A stretch of DNA of 64,000 nucleotides from Acanthornis magna. Lineage: Eukaryota; Chordata; Aves; Passeriformes; Acanthizidae. Position 1 is the first letter of the stretch. Each line of letters begins with the position of its first letter. Positions 42,925 to 54,000 of the stretch are shown piece by piece. A model generated the notes under the pieces. That model was not told where the DNA came from and ran no database searches. It saw only the letters and a list, made by a program, of their open reading frames with translations. The position numbers and the translations under genes are program-made. Location of the stretch: contig JAWUZG010000177.1 of assembly GCA_036785705.1 (NCBI GenBank), forward strand, positions 1,054,001 to 1,118,000, read 5' to 3'.

Positions 42925-44145
42925 TCTCTTCCCCTGGTGGTGGGACATCAGCTGGAGGCAGGGAGGGATTGGGAAGGAGATTCCAGAGTGTCATGGAATA
43001 TCCAAGCACTCAATCCCTTCCTCCATCACTTCCCAACCCTTTTTTTCCCCTCTTTTTTAACCCCTGCCTCCCTCAAATCCAACGCTTTCCCCACAAATCC
43101 CCACCTCTCCTCGTCCCGTGTCTCCTGCCCTCCTGGAGATATTCCAGGTCCAAAAATCCAAATATCCTGGAGATATTTTTGAGGACGGATCATCCCATTC
43201 CACCTTTTTTCAGGGCAGGCAGATTAACAACTCCCATCCCCCGGGTGCCCCAGGTGACCGCACGGTGACAAAACTGCAAATATCCCATTTTTCCTTCCGT
43301 GATTCCCAAAAAAATTCCCCTTCGGACTCACCCACCCCAAACTTTCCCAGCTCTCCTGGCGTTTCTTGGGAATCGGAGCTCAGGGGAGGGCACCAAACCC
43401 TCCTGTGCTGTTTGCAGCAGCAAAATCCAACAATTTTCCCTCAAATTGTTTCTCCTGGAGGGGGAGGAGGGTTCTGCCTGGAGATGATCTTCCCAAGAAA
43501 CCTGACTGGGATTTTCCACGTGGAAAAGCCTCTAGACTTAGATAAAAATGCATTTTTGATGTGAAAATCTGAATTGTGGGGAGCCACCGTGGGCTGGAAG
43601 GGGAGGAGGGTCTGGCTTCCTTTCCCAGGACTCACCAGGAATTTCCCTGCTTTTCCCCAAGCTGAAATCCTCCATCCCAAAATCCTGGCACGTTCCTTGC
43701 CACAGGAATCTTAGAGGGACTCTTACTCCCATTAATCCCCGTCGTTAATCGGGATGGAATTCCACCCCTGGAAAAGAGGGAAGCTGGATGAACCCATTGA
43801 GATTTTTTTTTTGTTTTTTCCCTCCCCAAATCCATCATTTCCACCCCGGAAGTTTTCCACGCCTCCCCGGGAGCAGGCGATGCTTGGACTCGGAAAAACT
43901 TTCAATCACCCATTCAAAAAAGAATAAAATTCCCTTTTGGCAGCGCCACCTCTGCTCCACAGGGAGAATTCCCTGTTTTTCCAGAGGGGGAATTCCGCAG
44001 CAATTTTGGGAATTCACCAGTCACCACCAGAGCCTCCAGACCCTTCTGGCTGCTCCAGGCTGGATCCTCAAGGAAATTAATCCTGGATTTGGGAGCCTGG
44101 AGGACAGGGCTGGTGATTCCTGATTTTCCTGACCTTTTCTCCCTG
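42925..44145. other. Intergenic sequence, no gene seen
   Basis: Unique-looking sequence with short open frames on both strands and no recognisable coding exon. Confidence 0.45.
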
Positions 44146-44154
44146 ATTAATGGA

Positions 44155-44760
44155 GGGAGGAATTCCACCTCCTGCTTTTATCCCACCAGGAATTCCTCCT
44201 CCTGCTTTTATCCCACCCAAAATTCCACCTCCTGCTCTTATCCCACCCGGAATTCCACCTCCTGCTCTTATCCCACCCAGAATTCCACCTCCTGCTCATG
44301 TCCCACCCAAAATTCCACCTCCTGCTCTTATCCCACCCAGAATTCCACCTCCTGCTCATGTCCCACCCAAAATTCCACCTCCTGCTCTTATCCCACCCAG
44401 AATTCCACCTCCTGCTCATGTCCCACCCAAAATTCCACCTCCTGCTCTTATCCCACCAGGAATTCCACCTCCTGCTTTCATCCCACCAGGAATTCCACCT
44501 CCTGCTTTTATCCCACCAGGAATTCCACCTCCTGCTTTTATCCTACCAGGAATTCCACCTCCTGCTTTTGTCCCCACCAGGAATTCCTCCTCCTGCTCTT
44601 ATCCCACCAGGAATTCCACCTCCTGCTTTTGTCCCACCCAAAATTCCACCTCCTGCTCTTATCCCACCCAGAATTCCACCTCCTGCTTTTATCCCACCAG
44701 GAATTCCACCTCCTGCTCTTGTCCCACCAGGAATTTCACCTCCTGCTTTTATCCAACTCC
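44155..44760. repeat. 30-bp minisatellite encoding an apparent Pro-rich decapeptide
   Basis: Twenty copies of aattccacctcctgct, ttatcccacc and agg/cgg/caa. At 30 bp it stays in frame; one plus frame reads IPPPALIPPR repeatedly. It ends ~270 bp before the vWA/FN3 start codon but has no start, splice link or matching domain, so it is called as a repeat. Confidence 0.94.
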
Positions 44761-45026
44761 AATATTCCATTTGGGCTTCACCGCCTCCGGTGGTAAAGGA
44801 GGGAGCAAAGCTGAGCTCTCAGCATGAGCAAAGAAATGAAGGAATTTGAGGATTTCTGGATTTGAATCCCAATTTTCCAAGCCCGGAGAAGCTTTATTAG
44901 CTGGAGAAAAGCTTTCCTTGGCACGCTCAGGTGGCCCAAGCTGAAACCTCTGTCCCTCTGCAGGTGAGCGACTCTCCAGGCCCTGTCCCGACCCCAGGAA
45001 TTCCCAGGCGCTGCTTCCCGAGGGAA

Positions 45027-45096
45027 ATGTCGTGGGCCCCGATCCTTGTCCTGGCCGTGGCCGCGGGGCCGTTCCGAGCTGGGATTGTGCACGAAG
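45027..45096 (+). CDS. vWA/FN3 gene exon 1: signal peptide
   Basis: ATG then [19 protein letters not shown] and IVHE; a hydrophobic core of ~10 residues and likely cleavage after Ala18 or nearby. Donor GTGAGT; ends in phase 1. Confidence 0.85.
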
Positions 45097-48000
45097 GTGA
45101 GTGACAAGGGACAAGGGACACCAGGGAGAAAATCCCTTTGCCGAAGAGCTCTTCCTGCCATGGATCCACACGCGGATCTGTCAGGGCGGGGCTGTGGTGC
45201 CCTCAATTCCCGCGTAGGATCCTTTTGGGTTGGGATCATCCAGAGAACACCTCTGACAGAATTCCAGGTGTGAATCCCAGCGCTGGGTTTTATGGGGAAA
45301 TCAGGGCTCTGCTCCGTGCCCTGCCCCAGCTCTGCCTCCTGCTCCCGAGGGAAGTGGGAAAAAAGGGAGAGCAAATCCCTTCCCGATTCCTCTCCTGAAT
45401 TCCAGGACCTCGTTCCAGCCACCACACCAGAAATGGGAGAGAAAAAACCTCAAGGGAGCCTTGAATCCTTCTCCTGTTTTTTAAGGGCGTTGGGGTGGTT
45501 TATACTCAAGATTTAACCTCTCCCCGGCTCCATCCGAGCTTCCGGGGATGAGGGGCTGGATCCGAAAAGCAGGAGGCTAAAGAATTCCAGGGAAGACCCT
45601 CACGGATGAGGTTTGGTCTTGGAGGAGATCCTTGGGAGTAGAGGTGATCCCGAGCTCCCAGGATTGTCTGAGGCTAAAAAATTCCTGGGATGAGGTTTCA
45701 CGGAAAATTCACGGATGAGGTTTTGGTCTTGGAGGGAAATCCTTGGGAGCAGAGCTAATCCCAAACTCCGGGGATTGTCTGAGGCTAAAGAATTCCAGGG
45801 AAGAGCCTCACGAATGAGGTTTTGGTCTCGGGGGGAGATCGTTGGGAGCAGAGCTAATCCCAGGATTGTCCCAGGCTGGGTGGGATCCTCCCTTTCCCAA
45901 CAACCTCCAGGTCTGGAGGTGTAAATTCATCTAAATCCCGTAAATCCGACAAGGAGTTAATGGAATCTCCGGCATCAGCTCTATTTCCGAAATTAACGTG
46001 ATTAAGCTCCTGTCCGTCAATTAACCGAGAAACTCGGCTCTAACGCTGTTTAATTCCGAGCCAGGAGCAGGGCAATCAATCAACCTCCGGAGGTGTCTCT
46101 GGCGGAGCTGTGATGGATGGGATGGGATGGGATCGCTTGGGAGGTGCGCGGAAAATTCCAGATCCTATTCCCCCTGTGATTAATAGAGCTGTCCGGGGCG
46201 GGATTTTCTCCGGAAGGAACCAATCCAAATATTTTTAACATCACATCTTTCCCATGACAGTTCCAGGTGCCTGATCCGAGTGGGAATTCCTGGATTTTTT
46301 GGGATTTTTTATGGGGAAAAGGGCACCAATCCCGCATTTGTTGTTCTGCTCTTCGTTATCCCCGGATGGAAATGAGGGGATCAGGGATCTCAGGGATTCA
46401 GGGATCTCGGGGATCTCGGGGATCTCAGGGATCTCAGGGGTCAGGAAGGACCTCAGGGAATTTGGGATGTGGATGAAGCAGCAAACACTCCTCGGATACC
46501 GATTTTGGGGATATTTTCCAAATCAAAGCAGGGAAATTTTAAGGATATTTTCCAAACCAGAGAAGGGAAATCTTGAGGATATTTTCCAAACCAAAGCAGG
46601 GGAATTTTGAGGATATTTTCCAAATCAAAGCAGGAAAGTTTTGAGTATGTTTTCCAAACAAAGGCAGGGAAATCTTGAGGATATTTTCCAAATCAAAGCA
46701 GGGAAATTTTGAGGATATTTTCTGAACCAAAACAGAGGAATTTTGAGGATATTTTCCAAATCAAAGCAGGGAATTTGGGGGATATTTTCCAAATCAAAGC
46801 ATGGGAATTTTGAGGATAATTTCCAAGTCGAAGCAGAGGAATTTTGAGGATATTTTCCAAACCAAAGGAGGAAGAACTCAGATGAGGAATTAGGAGGGAA
46901 TTCGGAGGAATTCAGATGAGGAATTCAGATGAGGAATTCGGAGGGAATGAGGAGGAATTCGGAGGGAATGAGGAGGAACTCAGATGAGGAATTCGGAGGG
47001 AATTAAGGAGAGCACAGCACCTGTTGCTCCGGGAATCACCTAAACGTGGTCTCTCCATCTGTCTCCCTTCGGTATCTTGGGAATTCAGGGGTCTCTGGTG
47101 GGTTCCTCTCCTGCCTGGCTCGTCCCAGAACGTTGGGATGGCACAAGGAATTGCCTCTCCCTGGCTCCGTGCGAGCTTTTGGGGACGAGGGGCTGGATCC
47201 AAAAAGCAGGAGGCTAAAGAATTCCAGGGAAGAGAATTCCTAGGATCATGGATGATCCAGGGCGAGGTTTTGGTCTCGGCAGGAGATCCTTGGGAGCAGA
47301 GCTAATCCCGAGCTCCTGGGATCATCCCAGGCTAAAGAATTCCAGGGAAGAGCCTCTTGGATGAGGTTTTGGTCTCAGGGGGGAGATCCTTGGGCGCAGA
47401 GCTAATCCTGAGCTCCCGGGATTGTCCCAGGCTAAAGAATTCCAGGGAAGAGAATTCCTAGGATCATGGATGATCCAGGCTGTGGTTTTGGTCTCGGCGG
47501 GAGATCCTTGGGAGCAGAGTTAATCCTGAGCTCCCAGGATTGTCCCAGGCTGGGCAGGATCCTCCCTTTTCCAACACCCCCCAGGTGTGGAGGTGTAACC
47601 TCATCCAAATCCGTAAATCTGACCAGGATTTGGACAGGGACGCGGCGGATGGAGCTGGGATTGGGCAGGGCTGAGCCTCCCTGTCCCTCCTGTCCCCCAG
47701 CCTGCAGGACAGCGGAGGTGGCTGACGTCCTGTTCCTCGTGGGGCACTCAGAGGGCGCGGGGAAGGAGAGCTCCCAGCTGCTCCGGGATTTCGTGGGAAG
47801 CATGGCCAGGTCCTTCGAGAGCGCGGAGATGGGAAGAGGAGGAGTCCGGCTGGGCCTGGCCCTGTACGGGGACACACCAAGGTGGGTCTGTCCATCCTCC
47901 TCCCCCCGTTCCTGGAGTCCTGGGGTCCAACTCTCAGCCGTGGGTAAAGAGCTCCTGAAGCTCTGGGGAACCTCGGAGTGAGAGGTGAACCCTCGGCAGA

Positions 48001-51000
48001 GCCACCCCGAAGTGCCGGGGCACAGGGAATTCTGTCGGGGCAGGAAGGATGGGTTTAACGTCGGAATTCCGAGCTTTAGATCCTGGGGTCATGGGCTGGG
48101 CCTCGTTCCCTGCGCTCCCCAAGAGGAATTCCGGTCAGGAGTTAAATCCTGGAACCGTGGGATGGTTTGGGTGGGAAGGGCCCTTAAAGACCATTTTGTT
48201 CCTCCTGCCATGGCAGGGACACCTGCCACTGTCCCAGGCTGCCCCAAGCCCTGTCCAGCCAGGCCTGGGACACTCCAGGGGCAGCCACAGCTGCTCTAGG
48301 CACCTGGAAAATAAATGTCATCATGACTGCTGGTTATTGCCATTCTCAGAGCACCTCTTGCTCTTTATTCCCCACATCCCCACATTTCTCATTCCCAGGA
48401 TGAGTATCGAGCTCACGGATTACGTGACCATCAAAGAATCACTCAGTGTGATTCAAGATCTCTCCTCCCGAGGCAGCAGCCTCCGGACAGGCTCAGCCCT
48501 GGCGTTTGCAGCTCAGGCCTTGTCCCGCCAGGACACCCTGAGAGAGGAGGCGGCGAAGGTGGGTGACCCTATGGAGCAGCGGAGTCACCCCAGAGTCCCA
48601 GAATGGGTTGGGTGGGACCTTCAAACCCATCCAGTGCCACCCCTCAGTGCCATGGACTCACTGAACAAACACCACAGTTGGGACTTTTTCCAGAAATTTC
48701 TTGACTGGTTTTGAACTTTTCCTGGGAAAATATCCTGCAAGTGAGGACGAGCAGCTATTTTTTGCGACCTCATTAAAGATGTTGGGAGGAACCTCCAAGA
48801 CCACTTGGTTCCACCTTCCACTGTCCCAGGCTGCTCCAAGCCCTGTCCAGCCTGGCCTTGGACACTGCAGGGATCCAGGGGCATCCATAATTTTTCTGGG
48901 AATTCCATCCCAGCCCCTCCCCACCCTCCCAGACAGCAATTCCCAATTCCCAAGATCCCCTCTGGCCCTGCCCTCTGGCACTGGGAAGCCATTCCCACTT
49001 TGTCCCATCACTCCACGATCTCGTAAACAGTCCCTCTCCACAGGGGAGAATTTCTTCCTAATATCCAATCTGAACCTGGTCCTCCTCCAAGAGCTGCCCG
49101 TGAGGATTTGTAGGGATGAATCCTCTCCCTGTGCTTGCAGGGATTTCCCCCCGGAATTCCTGCCCCGAGCCGAGGTGAGACACGAGGGCAGGAGGAACAC
49201 GCGGAAGGAGGAGCTCATGGAAGCAATTCCATGGAGGTGTGGGGTCATGGATGGGTTTAATTCCAGGAGAGGGATTTTGTCAGCGTGACACAAACCCCAC
49301 AGCTGTCACCGTGACCTCCTGACCTGTGCCCGTTCCTCCCCTGGCTCTCATCCCAACTCGTGCAGGTGGTGGTTCTGATCACGGACGGGAAATCCAGCGA
49401 TTCCGTGGAAGAGGGAGCCCAGACCCTGCAGGATTTGGGGGTGACGGTGTTTGCCGTGGGTACGTGTGGCCCCCAAAAACTGTGTGTGACCGACCCTCGT
49501 TCTCCTCCCTGGGAATGTCCCTGACTCACTGCACCCCTTCCCCTAAAAACTGCCCCCATCCCCAGGCCCAGCCTTCGGAAACCACCGCAAGTCCAGGAAA
49601 ATCGACTTTTTGTTGTTGTTTTCTTGGGTGTTTTTCGTTGCTGTCCATAACTGATTTATTCCGTGGGAATCTGTGGTTTTGCATCTGTCAAAGCCACTTG
49701 GGAATTCAGGGGGAGTTCAGTAAATGGCTCCATAAAAGTCAGGATGTTTTGATGTGGCATTAAAAAGAAAATGCTTTTGCTCCTGAAGGTTTCTCTTGAT
49801 GGGGTTCAGAGACCGATTTTAAAATGTCCCTCAGAGCAATTCCATGACCAAGGAAAGGTTTCACTGCTCCCCCATCCCCAAGAGTGAAAGGCAACCGATC
49901 AAACCCTTCCCTTCCCCAAAATATTTCAGGGAACAACGGGGAAAATGGTGGGGTTTCATTACCGAGAGCAGCCCGGTCGATTTGAATCCGTGTGAGGTGA
50001 AAACTGGGCAAGGATTGGTTTGTTGGGCGGGTTGTTCCCTTTTTGTAGTTCAACCGCAGGAATTTCCGAACAGCCTCCCCAAGTCCCGTTGTGTGCTCAG
50101 CACTGGAATGTCTCATATCCAAAGGGAAGGAAGAGGCCGGATCCTGCCCCATTCCTTCTTTTCCCACCTCTCAGCCCCACAGCAGCACTGGGACGATCTC
50201 TGTGACACCTCTGGAGAAATCCCGACCTCTTTTCCCTGGTGGGAGAGGTTTTCTCTGCTTCCCCCATCTGGCTTGCGACTCCATTCCCAATTTTTCCTTT
50301 TCCTTGGGCGGCACGACCCAAACCTGGCGTCAACCCCAAACTCCAGCGTTTCCAATTCCTGTCCTGCCCCATGGGTGGTGTTTTGTTAAAAAATGGCTTG
50401 AAGAGCAGAACCAGGATATGCTAGAGGTTCTGCTTTTGCAGCCTCTACCACAGAATACAGGCTAGGCATTGTGCGAGCAAAACCTTGAGGGTAAGCTGCA
50501 AGGACAGTGTCCTTGATGGTCCGGGAAGCACCGAATTTATGAAAGAGAAATTGTGGTCAAAAGAATGCAGAACATCAGATTAAGGGACCACGAGCTGGGA
50601 GGAGACAAGTGATGAAGCTGTGTGCAAGTAACCAATAATGGTGTGGCAAGTAGTCTGACTAACCAATGACACAATGACATGTAAAACCTGCTAGCTGCTG
50701 GAAAATGTACTTAAGGCTGAGAACCTAGAGAAATAGTGGAATAAAGCTTGTATTGATCACATTGATCCTGTATCGCTTATTCTCCTCGTCGATTGCGGTG
50801 CGCAGCCTTAAATGGGATTACCTTAAATGGTGAATACCTTAAATGGTGAATACCTTAAATGGGATTACCTTAAATGGTGCCGATCCAGCCTTAAATGGGA
50901 TTACCTTAAATGGTGAATACCTTAAATGGTGAATTTTTGTACCGCTTCAGTGTTTGATGTCCTCTTTTCCTGCTTTTCCCTGCCCTAGGGATCAGGAATG

Positions 51001-54000
51001 CTGACAAGAGCGAGCTGGGCGGGATTGCCTCAGACCCCAGCGCGGAGCACGTGCTCTACGTGGAAGATTTCCCTCTGCTCCCCAACGTGGCTCCCAAACT
51101 CTCCCGGAGGCTCTGCTTCACCGCCTCGGAGCCACCGCGTCCTGTCAGGGAGAGGGCGCGAGGTGTGTCCGGGCTGTCCCTGCTGTGTCCCTTTGGTGTC
51201 CCCCCTGTCCCCAAGGTGTGTCCCTTTGGTGTGTCCAAGGTGTCCCCAAGGTGTGACCCTTTGGTGTATCCAGGCTGTCCCTGGTGTGTCCCTTTGGGGT
51301 GTCCAAGGTTTCCCCCCTGTCCCCAAGGTGTGACCCTTTGGGGTGTCCCCCCTGTCCCCAAGGTGTGTCCCTTTGGTGTATCCAAGGTGTCCCCAAGGTG
51401 TGTCCCTTTGGTGTGCTCAAGGTGTGTCCAAGGTGTCCCTGGTGTGTCCCTTTGGTGTGTCCCAGGTGTCCCCCTGTCCCCAAGGTGTGTCCCTTTGGGG
51501 TGTCCTCTCTGTCCCCAAGGTGTGTCCCTTTGGTGTGCCCAAGGTGTCCCCAAGGTGTGTCCCTTTGGTGTGTCCAAGGTTTCCCCCCTGTCCCCAAGGT
51601 GTGACCCTTTGGTGTGTCCCCCTGTCCCCAAGGTGTGTCCCTTTGGTGTCCCCAAGGTGTCCCCCTGTCCCCTTTGTCCTGCTTTCCATCTGCCCCCCCT
51701 CGGGGTGTGCTCCCATGGAGAGGAACCTCCCCCATCCCTCTGGGGGAGCTCGGGTGGTCCTGGAGGAGCTCCTGGACAGTGCTCTCCGTGGGTTGGGGAT
51801 GACCCAAATCCTGGGAATTTTGGGGCTGGATCATCGAGCAAAAGGAGCAGCGGTGGCGTGGGGAAGGATTTCTGTCCCTGGGGTGTTTCATTGTGGGGAA
51901 GGATTTCTGTCCCTGGGGTGTTTCATTGTGGGGAAGGATTTCTGTTCCTGGGGTGTTTTGTTGTGGGGAAGGATTTCTGTCCCCTGGGGTGTTTCGTTGT
52001 GGGATTATCGCAGGGAATTCTGAGAGTGCAGCTCGGGGTCTGCGGGAGAGCTTCATCCGCTGCTGGAGGTGCGAAGGGATTTCCAGAGGGATTCCCAAAA
52101 GGGATTTCCAGAGGGATTTCCAAAGGGATTTTCAAAGGGATTTCCAAAGGGATTTCCAAATGGATTTCCAGAGGGATTTCCAGAGGGATTTCCAAAGAGA
52201 TTTCCAAAGGAATTTCCAGAGGGATTTCCAGAGGGATTTCCAAAGGGATTTCCAAAGAGATTTCCAAAGATATATCCAAAGGAATTTCCAGAGGGATTTC
52301 CAAAGGGATTTCCAGAGGGATTTCCAAAGAGATTTCCAAAGATATTTCCAAAGGAATTTCCAGAGGGATTTCCAAAGGGATTTCCAGAGGGATTTCCAAA
52401 GAGATTTCCAAAGGAATTTCCAGAGGGATTTCCAGAGGGATTTCCAAAGGGATTTCCAGAGGGATTTCCAAAGAGATCCAGCTCTCTCCTCAAAGCAGTC
52501 CCGGTGCTGCAGTGAATCCAGAGGTGATGGCGCTGAATTCCTGCCCCTTCTTGGCTCACGAGCTCACGAGAAGCTGAGTTAAAAGCTTGGGGCAGAAATG
52601 GGGAGAACCTCACCTGAGATTTGAAAACATCTCTTTTTTTTTACTTTGTGGTTCTGCAGCACTTCAGGGCTTCCCATGACATTCCATGGAGAGTCCAAGC
52701 TTCCTGGCAGACTTCTCCAGTGTCAGGAAGGAGAAGGGCAGGGAGGAGGTGCTGCCGTGGGCATTAACCAAGTGCTCCCTGGGGAAGCATAACCAGAACC
52801 AGTTTTGGTTTCCCCCTTGGTGCTGTCAAAAAAATTGGCCAAAAAAAAATTCCACTGGAGCATCTGCTGTCCGGCAGCATATCCCAGGTGTCCCTGTGCC
52901 CCCAGCCTGAACAAATCCATGTCTTTCTCGGTGTGAAATACATTGGCTCCATCCATGAGCTTCCACGCACGGTGGAATCCAACCCAAACTCTTTCCTCTG
53001 TGTTTTTGCAGCGGAGCAGATCCTGGGCCCCCGGGAGCTGCGGATCAGCGAGCAGAGCCACAGCTCCCTGAGGCTCTCGTGGGTGGCAGCCACGGGCAGG
53101 GTGACAGGGTACCGTGTCCACGTCCACCCCTCGGTGCCACCGGGGCAGCCGGACCCGGAGCACCGCCAGCAGGTAGGGTCGCGTTCCCGTTTTCCAGGGC
53201 ACCAGGTTCAGTTCCCGGAATTGGGGTTCAGTTCCTGATGTTGTGGGGTCACCCCATGTTGAGGGCACAGCCGGGTTAGGAGGTGGCACCGTGTCCCTCA
53301 GCCATCCTGGGCATGGCAGGATTGGCAGGAATTCCAGGGTTGGAGGGGAGGGGTAGGTCCGTTATGGAATGTGCAGGTGGCCTGCTTGCTCAAGGTCATT
53401 TTGGCTGTGCCGTTGTGGTCAGTTGGAGCTTCTGGGAGCGGTGTGGGAAGGGAGGGTGGAACAAGGATGTGGCACAAAATCCATTGGGATTGAGAGGAAT
53501 GGATCAATGGGAACCTTCTTCTCTTCTCTCTTCCTCTTCCTTCTCCTCCTCCTTCTCTTCCTCTCTCAGAATCCCAGGATGATTCGGGTTGGAAGGAACC
53601 CTAAAGCTCATCCATTCCTACACCTCCCACTGTCCCAGGCTGCTCCAAACCCTGTCCAACCTGACCTTGGACACTTCCCTCCTCTGGGCACCTGTGCCAG
53701 TGTCTGACACAGTCAGGAATTTCTTCCCAATCCTTTCTCTCCTTATCTTTATGATATCACCACTCAATCGCATCCTCCTGCTGCCGAGGTTGTTCATTTT
53801 GGCAAGATCCCTGTGGATTTTGGGGTTTTCCATGTCCTTGTGTGAGGGACGCTGCCGTGTGCTCCAGCTCATCCCAGTTCAGCCTGGTCTCTGCACAAAG
53901 TTTGGGATCAAAGCTGAAGGGTAGAAGATATTTGCCCAAAAAGCTTCAATTCCTAATAATAGAACAAAGCTATGAAAGCTTAAATTATTAAGGTGAAGAT

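Noticed and set aside
40012..42948. Antisense open frames of up to ~978 codons (and 450-770 codons in the other frames)
   Set aside because: They read through three unrelated tandem arrays (20-bp, GTCC/GTCT, GAGGAN) that lack stop codons by composition. Several frames are open at once and no domain is present.
49140..49175. Mini-exon between vWA exons 3 and 4 (acceptor cttgcag, donor gtgagac)
   Set aside because: Inserting its 34 bp would break the phase between exons 3 and 4, which join directly to give the expected vWA sequence [13 protein letters not shown].
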